The notes beneath the pieces were generated by a model. That model was given only the letters and a program-made list of their open reading frames with translations. It did not search any database and was not told the DNA's origin. Both the position numbers and the translations under genes were made by a program. Shown piece after piece: positions 9,319 to 19,839 of a DNA stretch of 64,000 nt. Origin of the DNA: an uncultured Clostridia bacterium (GTDB lineage Bacteria > Bacillota > Clostridia > Oscillospirales > Acutalibacteraceae). Numbering within the stretch: position 1 is the first letter of the stretch; each line of letters opens with the position of its first letter. The stretch spans positions 39,702-103,701 of the forward strand of contig CANQGK010000005.1 in NCBI GenBank assembly GCA_947623175.1. The letters are read 5' to 3'.

Positions 9319-10950
9319 TTACTCGGTAGTCAAATAAGAGGATACCGCGTATACCGTTTGTCCGTTATAATCGAGCCTTGACCAGCCGTTATCCGAAATG
9401 CCGGTACGGGTGTAATATTCGCCCTTTTTAATGGTGACGACGATTTCGCTGTCGGTAACCGAGGGAGCGGTTCTGAGATTGGTTTCCTCCTTGGCGGTAA
9501 CCCGCTCGTTTACGGCGGTAAATTTGGTTTTTAAGCCGTCGCCTTCGCTTTCTTCGGAGCTTACGTTTGCGTTTACCTTGTCGGTGAGAAGGCTTGTTAC
9601 GGCGTAAACGGTCTGCCCCTTATAATTGATGCGCGACCAGCCGCGGGAGGATATACCGGTGCGGGTGTAAAACTCGCCGTTTTTGATGGTGGCTATTATC
9701 TTGCTGTCGGTAGAAGGCTGTGCCCGCAGGTTGGTTTCTTCCTTGGCGGTGACCTTATCGTTTACGTCCTTAAATTCCGAAGCGGGCTGTTGTTCGCTCA
9801 CAACGGGCGGTTTATAAGAAATATCGGTCGTAAGATAAGAGGTTATGGCGTAAACCGTGCTTCCTTTATATTTAAGCTTGGACCAGCCGTTGCTGCCGGT
9901 AGCCGTGCGGGGTAAGGTATCGCCGTTTTTAAGCTGCCCCACTACGCGACTTTTGGTGCTTGCCTCCTCGCGAAGGTTTACAAGCTCCTTGGCGGTTACC
10001 GTGTCGGAAACGGCGGTATATATTCCCGAATTTTTTTCGGGCTTTTCGGCGTCGGAGGGGCGCTTAGCCGCATTTTTCGCCTTTTTTGCGGTTCGTGTAA
10101 AATAGGAAACCGACATATCGCAGTCGCCCTCCACTCCCGGAACGCTTCCGCGGTTGGTGTACTGCCACATATCGCACCTGCCCGAATACGCCGGTGAATT
10201 TGTCTGCGGATAGGGTACCGCAGGATAATTGGCGATCCAGATAAGCCCTTCGTTTTCGAGCGTCTCCGCCGAAAATTCGGAGCCGTCCTTGAGTCCGCTC
10301 AAAGCGGCATAAACCATACCGTCGTACCCCGCCGCCTTTATTTCCTTTATAAAGGCAAGCGCGATAGCCGTGCGCCGCTCGGAGCTTATGCCGTACATGC
10401 GGCTGTCCGCCGATAAATAGCCCTCGCAGTCGTAAGCTATCGGGTAAGATACGGGATACCCCGCAAGCTGTGATATTACCCAATCGGCTTCGGATTTTGC
10501 CTCGGTTTCGTTTACGGCGGTGGAAAAGAAGTAAGCGCCTAAGAGTATTCCAGCCTTTTCCGCCTGCTGAAAATTATAATCGGCGTTGTCGTCCTTGTAA
10601 ATTTTACCGTTTTCGCCGCGGTAGCCTATGCGTATCATCGCAAAGTCCACACCGCCGGACGCCGCTTTTTTCCAATCTATTACGCCCTGCCATTTCGAAA
10701 CGTCTATGCCGTTTTGCTTGCCCTCGCGGCTCACCAATTCCTCGGCGTTCACGTCGGCGCCGTTGCCCAAAGTATTTTCCTTGTTTTCGGGATCGGCGGA
10801 ATCGTCGCCCTTGCTCTCGTAAGGCACGGCGGACGAAAATTCGCTTTGCGCCGGAATACTGTCCGTACTGCTCGTATCGTTCTTGCCGCCGCAGGCGCAG
10901 AGCGCAAACAGCAGAAAAGCGCAGAGCGCAAGACTTAAAACCTTTCTCAT
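9319..10950 (-). CDS. Lipoprotein GH25 lysozyme with three C-terminal bacterial SH3 domains
   Basis: Lipobox-like LLFALCACGG; GIDVSKWQGVIDWKK GH25 start; three repeats of VTAKE..NLR..PS..S..V..I..G. Confidence 0.88.
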   Translation of the reverse strand: MRKVLSLALCAFLLFALCACGGKNDTSSTDSIPAQSEFSSAVPYESKGDDSADPENKENTLGNGADVNAEELVSREGKQNGIDVSKWQGVIDWKKAASGGVDFAMIRIGYRGENGKIYKDDNADYNFQQAEKAGILLGAYFFSTAVNETEAKSEADWVISQLAGYPVSYPIAYDCEGYLSADSRMYGISSERRTAIALAFIKEIKAAGYDGMVYAALSGLKDGSEFSAETLENEGLIWIANYPAVPYPQTNSPAYSGRCDMWQYTNRGSVPGVEGDCDMSVSYFTRTAKKAKNAAKRPSDAEKPEKNSGIYTAVSDTVTAKELVNLREEASTKSRVVGQLKNGDTLPRTATGSNGWSKLKYKGSTVYAITSYLTTDISYKPPVVSEQQPASEFKDVNDKVTAKEETNLRAQPSTDSKIIATIKNGEFYTRTGISSRGWSRINYKGQTVYAVTSLLTDKVNANVSSEESEGDGLKTKFTAVNERVTAKEETNLRTAPSVTDSEIVVTIKKGEYYTRTGISDNGWSRLDYNGQTVYAVSSYLTTE

Positions 10951-11074
10951 AAAATATCACCTATATATAACAAATGCCTGTATAGCATTGTAATCTGATC
11001 GTATATCATTTTATCATTTTAAAGTACAAAAGTCAACCGATAAAGGGCATTTTAGACAGTTTTGCAGAAAAATG

Positions 11075-11103
11075 TTGACAAAATCGCTTTAAAGTGATAA
11101 AGT
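11075..11103 (+). promoter_or_regulatory. Sigma-A-like promoter upstream of the SSS symporter
   Basis: TTGACA-17 bp-TAAAGT. Confidence 0.55.
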
Positions 11104-11155
11104 AATAGTATCAAATGCGCTTTAATATTTTAAAGTGTTAAAAGGAGTTGGATTT

Positions 11156-12766
11156 ATGCATTTAGCAGCAGTCAGTCAAATCAATCACACCACCGTTTGG
11201 ATAGCTATACCCATGCTTCTTTGTTTTTTCGCGTTGATGGTAGGCGTCGGCATTTCCTGCCGTAAGCACGCCACGAACGTCGACAGCTTCGTTCTCGGCA
11301 AACGCGCGGTGGGGCCCTGGCTTACCGCCTTCGCTTTCGGAACCTCCTATTTTTCGGCGGTTATCTTTATAGGCTATGCCGGACAGTTCGGTTGGAACTT
11401 CGGTCTCGCCTCTACCTGGATAGGCCTCGGAAACGCCTTTATAGGTTCCCTGCTTTCCTGGATCGTTTTGGGAAGGCGCACCCGCGTTATGACTCAGCAT
11501 TTGGAATCGAAAACCATGCCCGACTTTTTTGAAAAAAGATACGATTCCAAAAATCTCAAAATCGCGGCTTCGTTTATAGTGTTTATTTTCCTTATTCCCT
11601 ACACCGCATCCCTTTATAACGGTCTTTCCTCGTTATTCAACAACGTATTTTCCATCCCTTATTGGGTAGTCGTTTTGATAATGGCGGTGCTCACCGGCAT
11701 ATACGTTATTTTCGGCGGATATATGGCTACCGCCATCAACGATTTTATCCAGGGTATAATAATGCTCGTCGGCATCGTCGCGGTAATCGCCGCGGTATTG
11801 CACCAAAACGGCGGATTTACCGCCGCCACTCAGGCATTAAGCGACAGCGCCGGAGCCGAATACACCTCCCTTTTCGGGCCTAATCCCGTATTTTTGTTCT
11901 TCGTCGTAATGCTCACCTCGCTCGGTACCTGGGGACTTCCGCAAATGGTCGGAAAATTCTATTCCATTAAGGACGAGGGCTCCATTAAAAAAGGCACCCT
12001 CATTTCCACCCTGTTTGCAATCGTAGTCGCCGGCGGCTGTTACTTCTTGGGCGGCTTCGGCAAGCTTTATTCCGAGGAAATGGCGGCGTCGGGATACATC
12101 ACCGAAAAAAGCGTAATGTTTGACAAGGTGATCCCCACGATGCTCTCCGACCTTGCGCCGGTAATAGTGGCGCTCATAATAGTTTTGGTGCTTGCGGCGT
12201 CAATGTCCACCTTATCCTCATTGGTGCTCACCTCTTCGTCAACCCTCACCCTTGACGTTATAAAGCCCGCGGCTTCGCGCAAAAAGGAAATGAGCGAAAA
12301 GCAAAGCGTGCTTATTATGAGACTGTTTATCGTATTCTTTATCGCCGTTTCCGCGATAATCGCGATTTTAAAGGACAGCATCTGGAAGGATTCCGTATTT
12401 ATCGCTCAAATGATGGGCGTTTCCTGGGGAGCCTTGGCGGGTTCGTTCTTGGCGCCCTTCTTATACGGTCTGTATTGGAAAAAAGCCACCCGCGCGGGGG
12501 TTGTCGCAAGCTTTATTTTCGGCGCGGGGCTTGAAATAATTCAGTTGGCGATAAGCGTAGGCTGGATATCCGTAGCGAATATCCCCGTTATTTCGTTCAT
12601 ATTTACAAACTCGCTTTACTCGGGCGTTTTCGCCATGGTCGGCGGCTTGATATTGGTTCCGATAGTAAGCCTGCTTTCGCAAAAAACCATGCCCGACAAC
12701 GTAGATGAAAAATTCAGCTGCTACGACGTACAGGTCGTTACCAATAAAAAGAATTCCCTCGGTTAA
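11156..12766 (+). CDS. Sodium:solute symporter (SSS family)
   Basis: Multi-TM 12-13 helix protein with SSS-type motifs (FGTSYFSAVIFIGYAG, GGYMATAINDFIQG); RBS aaaggag. Confidence 0.88.
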   Translation: MHLAAVSQINHTTVWIAIPMLLCFFALMVGVGISCRKHATNVDSFVLGKRAVGPWLTAFAFGTSYFSAVIFIGYAGQFGWNFGLASTWIGLGNAFIGSLLSWIVLGRRTRVMTQHLESKTMPDFFEKRYDSKNLKIAASFIVFIFLIPYTASLYNGLSSLFNNVFSIPYWVVVLIMAVLTGIYVIFGGYMATAINDFIQGIIMLVGIVAVIAAVLHQNGGFTAATQALSDSAGAEYTSLFGPNPVFLFFVVMLTSLGTWGLPQMVGKFYSIKDEGSIKKGTLISTLFAIVVAGGCYFLGGFGKLYSEEMAASGYITEKSVMFDKVIPTMLSDLAPVIVALIIVLVLAASMSTLSSLVLTSSSTLTLDVIKPAASRKKEMSEKQSVLIMRLFIVFFIAVSAIIAILKDSIWKDSVFIAQMMGVSWGALAGSFLAPFLYGLYWKKATRAGVVASFIFGAGLEIIQLAISVGWISVANIPVISFIFTNSLYSGVFAMVGGLILVPIVSLLSQKTMPDNVDEKFSCYDVQVVTNKKNSLG

Positions 12767-12807
12767 TGATTTAAATTTTTTTAAAACTACCTCCTTTCTA
12801 TGTGATG

Positions 12808-12845
12808 AGCCGCCGATATTTTCTCCGTATCGGCGGCGCTTTTTA
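12808..12845 (+). terminator. Rho-independent terminator after the symporter
   Basis: GCCGCCGATA...TATCGGCGGC followed by TTTTTAT. Confidence 0.75.
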
Positions 12846-12967
12846 TTAAATATTTCATTTTAAAGCGGATTTTGCGACTTTTTTTGCATTTTTGCCTTGC
12901 ATAGCTTGAAAATTTCGCATTTTAAGTGTATTATAATAATAACAATGATAAATTCAAGGAGAATAAG

Positions 12968-13558
12968 ATGTTTTTTAAATCAAAACCGGCATACGATTGG
13001 CTGGTAGCGGGGCTTGGAAATCCGGGTATCCGGTATGAAAACACCCGTCACAACGCGGGATTTATCGCTGCGGATAAATTGTCGGAAAAATACGGCTTCG
13101 ATATAAACAAGCACAAATTCGAAGCGCTGTGCGGCGAATTTTCCGTCGACGGCAGACGCATACTCGTCATAAAGCCGCAGACCTATATGAACAATTCGGG
13201 ACGCGCGGTAACCGCCGCCGCCGCGTTTTACAAGATCCCTGCCGACCGCTTTATAATTATGCACGACGATATTTCACTTGACGTAGGCAAAATTCGCATG
13301 CGGCGAAAGGGCAGTGACGGCGGTCAACGGGGTATGCGGGATATAATAGAGCTGTGCGGCACGGACGAGCTTATGCGCATTAAAATCGGCGTAGGCAAAA
13401 AGCCGCACCCCGATTACGATTTGGCGGATTGGGTATTAAGTAAATTCCCGCCGGAGCAAAAAAGCGATTTGGAAAAAGCGATAGAAAATGCCGCATCGGC
13501 GGTAAAGGCAATCATAACAAACGGAATAGATTTTGCAATGAATAAATACAACGGTTGA
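12968..13558 (+). CDS. pth: Peptidyl-tRNA hydrolase
   Basis: GLGNPGIRYENTRHNAGF, KPQTYMNNSG, HDDISLDVGKIRMRRKGSDGGQRG. Confidence 0.95.
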   Translation: MFFKSKPAYDWLVAGLGNPGIRYENTRHNAGFIAADKLSEKYGFDINKHKFEALCGEFSVDGRRILVIKPQTYMNNSGRAVTAAAAFYKIPADRFIIMHDDISLDVGKIRMRRKGSDGGQRGMRDIIELCGTDELMRIKIGVGKKPHPDYDLADWVLSKFPPEQKSDLEKAIENAASAVKAIITNGIDFAMNKYNG

Positions 13559-13565
13559 GGTCATT

Positions 13566-16500
13566 ATGGAATTTTTAAACAAAATATTGGCAAAGGATCC
13601 GGATTACGCCCTGTTTTTAAAGGATATAAAGAGCGGGCGCATTCCGATTGCCTGCACCGGGCTGTCGGGCATTCACAAGGCGGCGATTTTATCCGTCCTT
13701 TTTAAGGATACCGGGCAGAAAATCACAGTGATAACGCAGGACGAAGCCGCCGCCAAGGAGCTTGCCGACGATATTGCGATATTCGGAATAAGAACGATAA
13801 ATTTCCCCTTGAGGGATTATTGCATAGGCAATTTAAGCGGCTTTTCGCGAGAGTATGAGCATAAAAGAACCGACACCCTGTCCGCAATTGCGGATGGGGA
13901 TTTTGACCTGCTTACCCTATCGATAGACGCCGCGCTGCAATATACGATTCCGAAAGAAGCTCTGTCAGCCGCGCGGTTTGCCTTAAAAACGGGCGATGAG
14001 ATAAGCACCTCGGCGCTTACCGAAAGGCTTTTAAACGCCGGCTACAGCCGAAGCGAGATTTGCGAGGGCGCGGGGCAGTTCGCGGTGCGCGGCGGAATTT
14101 TCGACCTCTTTCCGATCACCTGCACATCCCCCTGCCGCATCGAATTTTGGGGCGACGAAATCGACAATATATACCTCTACGATCCCGAAACGCAAAGGCG
14201 TACCGATTCGGTTGAAAGTATCGAAATAACCCCCGCAAGCGAGATCATATACAATCGCGAAGAATTGGCGAATACGCTTTGCGAATACCTTAAAACCGCA
14301 AAAAGGCTTACGGAAAATCAAAAGAACAGAATATCGGCGGATATCGACGCGATAAACAACGGCGTTTTCATCCCGCCGGACAGATATCTGCCCTTTATAT
14401 ATCCCTCACGCGACAGCGTATTGGACTACGTAAGCGACACCTTGATATTTATAAGCGAAAGCGGCAATATATCCGAGCGGTTCAAATCGATGCAGATACA
14501 GCAATCGGCGGATATCGAGAACCTGCTCGAGGAAGGATTTTTATCCTCCGCTACCGCAAAGCTGTGGCTTGACCGCGCGGATTTTGACCGTAAAACCGAG
14601 AACGCCGTAATGCTCGAAAATTTCCCGAGAACCTCGTACGACGCGAAGATAAAGGATATCGTCAACTTTAATTATAAGCGTTCCTCCGCCTGGGGCGGGG
14701 ATCTCGGCGTACTTACGGAGGATATTGCCTACATCACCGAGCAAAAGGGCGCCGTAGTTATATTGGCGGGTGAGGAACGTGCCGCAAAGGTGCTTACAAG
14801 CGAGCTTAACGAAAAGGGTATACCCGCCGTATTTATAAAATCGCCGAAAGAAGTAACGCCCGGCGTCACGGTAAGCGTCGGCGGACTTTCGAGCGGATTT
14901 GAAATACCCTCGCAGAGATTTTCGCTTATTACCCACCGCCACATCGCCAACGATTCCGGTCGGGTGAAAAAACGCCGCAAGGACAGCAAGCAAATCGGCT
15001 CCTTGGACGAGATACGCCCCGGAGATTACGTGGTTCACGAAACCCACGGAATAGGCGTTTTTGACGGCATAACCCGCATCACGAACTTCGGCGTTACCAA
15101 GGATTACATAAAGATCAAATACGCCGAAAGCGACGTTTTGTACGTGCCGGTAACCCAGCTTGATCTGGTTTCGCGTTATATAGGACGGGTGAGCGATGAC
15201 GGCGGCGTCAGGCTGAGTCGGCTCGGAAGCGGCGATTGGCAAAAAACCCGCCGCAAGGTAAAAGCGGCGGTTAAGGATATCGCAAAGGAGCTTACCGTAC
15301 TTTACGCCAAGCGTATGTCGATAAAGGGTTACGCTTTCGGACCGGATACCGACCTGCAAAACGATTTTGAACGCCGTTTCGAATACGACGAAACCGACGA
15401 CCAGCTGCGCTGTGTCAACGAAATAAAGCGCGATATGGAGCGCGATATTCCGATGGACCGTCTGCTTTGCGGCGACGTGGGCTTCGGAAAAACCGAGGTG
15501 GCGCTGCGAGCCGCCTTTAAATGCATAAGCGAGGGCAAGCAATGCGTATTGCTGGTGCCTACCACCATACTTGCCATGCAGCATTACAACACTATAATCC
15601 GCCGCTTCGGAGATATGCCCGTAACGGTAAAGCTGCTCGACCGGTTTGTCACACCGAAACAGCAGGCACAAATAGTCGCCGACCTTAAATGCGGCAGAGT
15701 GGACATGGTAGTCGGCACTCACCGACTTATTTCAAAGGACGTGAGCTTTAAGGATATCGGGCTTGTAATCATCGACGAAGAACAGCGTTTCGGCGTAGCC
15801 CAAAAAGAAAAGCTTAAGGAGCTTTATCCGTTTGTGGATATACTCACCTTAAGCGCTACCCCTATTCCCCGCACCCTTAATATGGCGATGTCGGGACTTC
15901 GGGATATGTCCTCCATAGACGAGGCTCCGGGCGACCGGCACCCCGTGCAATCCTACGTTATGGAGTATAATTCGGGAGTGATCATCGACGCGATAAATAA
16001 GGAAATTCGCCGCGGCGGTCAGGTTTATTACCTTCACAACCGGGTCGAAACCATTTCTCACTGCGCCGCCAAGCTCAAGCAAAGCTTACCCGACGCGAAT
16101 ATAGGAATAGCCCACGGTCAAATGAGCGAGGACGAGCTTACCGACGTATGGCGCAAGCTTATGGAGCATGAAATCGACGTTTTGGTCTGCACCACGATTA
16201 TCGAGACGGGTATCGACGTGCCGAACGCCAACACCTTGATAATCGAAGACGCCGACAGAATGGGACTTGCCCAGCTCCACCAATTGCGCGGGAGAGTCGG
16301 CCGCTCGCCGAGACGGGCTTACGCCTATTTCTGTTTTGCCAAAAACAAGCAGATTTCGGACGTTGCCGCAAAAAGGCTCGAAGCCATACGCGAATTTACC
16401 GAATTCGGCTCGGGCTTTAAAATCGCAATGCGCGACCTTGAAATACGCGGCGCCGGCAGTGTTTTGGGCAGCGACCAGCACGGCAATATGGAGTCGGTAG

Positions 16501-16994
16501 GGTACGATTTGTATTTAAAGCTTTTATCCGAAGCGGTAATGGAGCAAAACGGCGAAACTCCCGAGAAGGAAGTCACCTGCACCGTCGACCTCAACGTTTC
16601 GGCACATATACCCGAAAGTTATATCGAATCCCTCTCCGCAAGGCTCGGTATTTACAAGCGCATAGCCGCCATTAAAACCGATGAGGACGCTTCGGACGTC
16701 ATAGACGAGCTTTGCGACCGCTTCGGCGAACCGCCGAAATCGGTTATGGGACTTATCGACGTCGCCGTTTTGCGCAATAAGGCGGCAAGGGCGGATATAA
16801 CCGAAATTACCGGCACCGCCAACACGGCGATATTGCATATAAATTCCGTAAAGCCCGAAATTATGGGCAGACTGTCGGAATATTTCGGCGAAAGATTTAT
16901 GCTCAACGCCTCCGAAGAACCCGTTTACGTAATAAAGCTTTCCAAAGGCGAAAAAATGTCCGCCCTCGTCTCCGAGCTCGGAAAAGCGCTGTGA
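13566..16994 (+). CDS. mfd: Transcription-repair coupling factor
   Basis: 1142 aa; RecG-like helicase motifs LLCGDVGFGKTEVALRAAF, IIDEEQRFGVAQKEKLK, LRGRVGRSPRRAYAY; CarD/RID-like domain. Confidence 0.96.
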   Translation: MEFLNKILAKDPDYALFLKDIKSGRIPIACTGLSGIHKAAILSVLFKDTGQKITVITQDEAAAKELADDIAIFGIRTINFPLRDYCIGNLSGFSREYEHKRTDTLSAIADGDFDLLTLSIDAALQYTIPKEALSAARFALKTGDEISTSALTERLLNAGYSRSEICEGAGQFAVRGGIFDLFPITCTSPCRIEFWGDEIDNIYLYDPETQRRTDSVESIEITPASEIIYNREELANTLCEYLKTAKRLTENQKNRISADIDAINNGVFIPPDRYLPFIYPSRDSVLDYVSDTLIFISESGNISERFKSMQIQQSADIENLLEEGFLSSATAKLWLDRADFDRKTENAVMLENFPRTSYDAKIKDIVNFNYKRSSAWGGDLGVLTEDIAYITEQKGAVVILAGEERAAKVLTSELNEKGIPAVFIKSPKEVTPGVTVSVGGLSSGFEIPSQRFSLITHRHIANDSGRVKKRRKDSKQIGSLDEIRPGDYVVHETHGIGVFDGITRITNFGVTKDYIKIKYAESDVLYVPVTQLDLVSRYIGRVSDDGGVRLSRLGSGDWQKTRRKVKAAVKDIAKELTVLYAKRMSIKGYAFGPDTDLQNDFERRFEYDETDDQLRCVNEIKRDMERDIPMDRLLCGDVGFGKTEVALRAAFKCISEGKQCVLLVPTTILAMQHYNTIIRRFGDMPVTVKLLDRFVTPKQQAQIVADLKCGRVDMVVGTHRLISKDVSFKDIGLVIIDEEQRFGVAQKEKLKELYPFVDILTLSATPIPRTLNMAMSGLRDMSSIDEAPGDRHPVQSYVMEYNSGVIIDAINKEIRRGGQVYYLHNRVETISHCAAKLKQSLPDANIGIAHGQMSEDELTDVWRKLMEHEIDVLVCTTIIETGIDVPNANTLIIEDADRMGLAQLHQLRGRVGRSPRRAYAYFCFAKNKQISDVAAKRLEAIREFTEFGSGFKIAMRDLEIRGAGSVLGSDQHGNMESVGYDLYLKLLSEAVMEQNGETPEKEVTCTVDLNVSAHIPESYIESLSARLGIYKRIAAIKTDEDASDVIDELCDRFGEPPKSVMGLIDVAVLRNKAARADITEITGTANTAILHINSVKPEIMGRLSEYFGERFMLNASEEPVYVIKLSKGEKMSALVSELGKAL

Positions 16995-17020
16995 ATTAAA
17001 AATCCTCGGTAAACAGTAAC

Positions 17021-17072
17021 TGTGATGGCAAAAAGCGAGAAACGCTCAAAACTTTTTGCCATCACATTTTTT
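17021..17072 (+). terminator. Terminator after mfd
   Basis: TGTGATGGCAAAAAG...CTTTTTGCCATCACA + TTTTTT, perfect 15-bp stem. Confidence 0.85.
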
Positions 17073-17154
17073 ATAAAAAATTATAAAAAATCAAATATAT
17101 GTAACCAAAAGTTCAACTTGAAACGTTATATTATCAAGACGAACTTTAGGAGGT

Positions 17155-17706
17155 ATGTTCGTAATGCTTTTTTGTTGCGCGATAAATACGGATGAAAGAG
17201 ACGAAGAAAAATTCGAAAAGGTTTACTTTACTTATAAAAATTTGCTTTTTTCTGTCGCAAAGAATATTGTCGGCAATACGCATGACGCCGAAGACGTTTT
17301 ACAAAATGCGTTTTTGAAAATAGCCGATAATATGGATTGCATCGAAGAAATAATTTCCGCAAAAACAAAGTCTTTTTTAATAGTTATTACCAAGAATACG
17401 GCATACGACTTGATCAGAAAAAACAAAAAAATTATTCGGCTTGAATCCCTGAAAAACGAACCGGTCACCGACAACGGCTTGGAAAATATTATCGATAACA
17501 TCGCTTATTCGGATTTGTGTTATTGTATTAAAAATTTAGCGTCGCCATACAGCGAAGTTTTGTATTTTCACTTTGTCTATGACTATTCTATTAAAAAGAC
17601 CGCAAAAATCTTGAACAGAAAACCGGCAACGGTAAAAATGCAATTGGTACGAGGCAAAAAAATTCTTACCGATACATTAGCGGAGGTATACTATGAAAAA
17701 GACTGA
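17155..17706 (+). CDS. RNA polymerase sigma-70 family (ECF-like) factor
   Basis: Region 2 AKNIVGNTHDAEDVLQNAFLKI; region 4 SIKKTAKILNRKPATVKMQLVRGKKIL. Confidence 0.85.
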   Translation: MFVMLFCCAINTDERDEEKFEKVYFTYKNLLFSVAKNIVGNTHDAEDVLQNAFLKIADNMDCIEEIISAKTKSFLIVITKNTAYDLIRKNKKIIRLESLKNEPVTDNGLENIIDNIAYSDLCYCIKNLASPYSEVLYFHFVYDYSIKKTAKILNRKPATVKMQLVRGKKILTDTLAEVYYEKD

Positions 17707-18868
17707 AGAAATCATCAAAAACGCTTTCATAGACGCAATTTGCATAACGGATGATATACAAAACAGTTCCTTATCAGCCGAATTTGACGAGCGCCTTTTA
17801 AATTCCTGCAAAAAAAGCCGCAATAAATTTTACAAATGCTTTAATACAACAAGTAAACGCATAGCCTGTATTATTTCGGTGCTGTTTTTATCCTTAAATG
17901 CAACCGTATTCGGCGTCGAGGCTTTGCGTAAACCCGTTGTCAAATCTTTACAAAGCTTTTTTGTAAATGTAAAAGACCGACTGTCCGGAACAAAAGCCGA
18001 TAATATAGCGTTACATTTTACAGATGACGTTACGGAAATTATTGTAACCGATTATATAACGTCATCGCCGAAAGAATACTTGATTGATGAAAACGAAAAA
18101 ATATCCGAATTTACACAGCTTCTTTCAAATACCGAATGGCTGACTCCGAAGACAAAATACGAGGCGGAAGCGGATTATATATATTGGAAATTTCAATTCA
18201 AAAGCGGCGATAAAACAGTAACAACCGTAAATATGTGCGGTCGGATAGGCAAATTTGGCATTGTAGAAATTAACGACACTAAGAAATCCTATGTTTACAA
18301 TATTTCGGAGCAAGCTTACCTCGATATACTTGCCTTTACTTCACGAAAATACTATTTACATCAATCGGACATTAATTTGCCGGAAAAAGAAATCTGTATA
18401 AGCTTCAAAAATCAAGCTTTATCAAAATTAAATTCCGAAGAGAAAAAATTTGTAAGTAAAGAGATCCGTGAAGCTCATATTATGACAGAAAATTTATTAC
18501 TCGATAGTGTTTCTCTTTTAAAAGAGCCGGACAGTCCTTATTGGGATTCCTTTATAACAGGTGAAAAGTCGGCCGATCCGTTTTCCGGCGAAGTATATAC
18601 GCAAAAAGAATATTGTTTTAACGGCGTTTCCGAAAAAATTCAAAATGCATACGATACCGTCAAAAACGATGAGGTGAAAAATTACTTAAAAATTATTTGC
18701 GAAGATTTACAATCGGCATGCGATAATCATGATATCGGAAGTTTATTTACCGTTCATGAAAGTATTCACGACCTTGATTACTTCGGAATTAATTATCCCG
18801 CACACTTTGAATTATTGGCGCCACCAGATTGGAACGGAATCAATATTTACTTTGGTCACTTGTATTAA
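17693..18868 (+). CDS. Putative membrane-anchored anti-sigma-like protein of unknown family
   Basis: Overlaps the sigma gene stop by 14 nt; single TM segment (IACIISVLFLSLNATVFGVEAL). Confidence 0.55.
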   Translation: MKKTEEIIKNAFIDAICITDDIQNSSLSAEFDERLLNSCKKSRNKFYKCFNTTSKRIACIISVLFLSLNATVFGVEALRKPVVKSLQSFFVNVKDRLSGTKADNIALHFTDDVTEIIVTDYITSSPKEYLIDENEKISEFTQLLSNTEWLTPKTKYEAEADYIYWKFQFKSGDKTVTTVNMCGRIGKFGIVEINDTKKSYVYNISEQAYLDILAFTSRKYYLHQSDINLPEKEICISFKNQALSKLNSEEKKFVSKEIREAHIMTENLLLDSVSLLKEPDSPYWDSFITGEKSADPFSGEVYTQKEYCFNGVSEKIQNAYDTVKNDEVKNYLKIICEDLQSACDNHDIGSLFTVHESIHDLDYFGINYPAHFELLAPPDWNGINIYFGHLY

Positions 18869-19039
18869 GATTGCTGATGATTTATAAAAAATTCTTATTT
18901 TTTAATTTCTACTGTCACAGTTAGCAAATTTATTCCGTAATTATTTATAGAGCGGTGATTAAAGGAGTGATACCGATGCAAAGTGTAAAATAATTCAATA
19001 ATAAAAAACGGAAAATCAATAAAAAAGGAGAAAAAAATT

Positions 19040-19573
19040 ATGGGAATTAATCAAAATTTTTGCATTAACACGAGCGGTAAAACTTATCCGATTTATGATG
19101 TCGATAAAGACGGAAAAAAGGTCGGAGAGCTTTATAACAGAGAGTCCTTTATAGAATACGGTGCAGAAGGCAGCCAAGTTTGTATCAAATTCTTAGGTCC
19201 GGACGGCGTATTCAAAAGTGCGATTATAGATACATGGCAACATCCTTTTAATTACAGTTGGTGTACAGATAAGCCGTACGGAACTGCTGTTATATCCGGT
19301 AAAAAATATTACACCTTTAAAATGAGAAAAAGCAAAAGCGTCTATAAAGCCGATGCGTCAAAATGGGGTACGGTTGCCGCGGGTTGTCTTGTGGCAACCA
19401 CTAATGCAGACGTCGGCAGTTCCCACAACGATTGGAAAGAAATTAATTATGTTCAACACACTTCCGGTGAGTGGGTAAAGGTTAACGGTGCAGGCTACGA
19501 ACATGGTTATGTTGATACCGGTATTGCATCAGCCTCCGGATATACTACTATTCCTTTTTACGGTTCATGGTAA
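19040..19573 (+). CDS. Hypothetical protein, 177 aa
   Basis: ORF with strong RBS (aaaaaaggagaaaaaaatt ATG); no family recognised. Confidence 0.7.
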   Translation: MGINQNFCINTSGKTYPIYDVDKDGKKVGELYNRESFIEYGAEGSQVCIKFLGPDGVFKSAIIDTWQHPFNYSWCTDKPYGTAVISGKKYYTFKMRKSKSVYKADASKWGTVAAGCLVATTNADVGSSHNDWKEINYVQHTSGEWVKVNGAGYEHGYVDTGIASASGYTTIPFYGSW

Positions 19574-19839
19574 TCATTTCATCCTAAGATAAAGTATACA
19601 AAGAAAAATCAACCGATAACAGAAAATAATTTGATTTTGCTCCTGCTCTAATATTTTATGAAATGTGATAAATTCATTTCACCGTTCTATTGACAATAGC
19701 TACTTTATCTTGGATTTTTAACGATAACAATTATACTGTGAATTAAAAATCCGCTCTTTAATAATGACGTCAACGGTTGTAATAAAAGCTTTTGATTTCG
19801 CCTAATATGCAGCCGATGAAACAAATTAACCCGCAAATA

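Noticed and set aside
14541-15722. 393-aa minus-strand ORF inside mfd
   Set aside because: Shadow of a conserved mfd reading frame; no recognisable domain.
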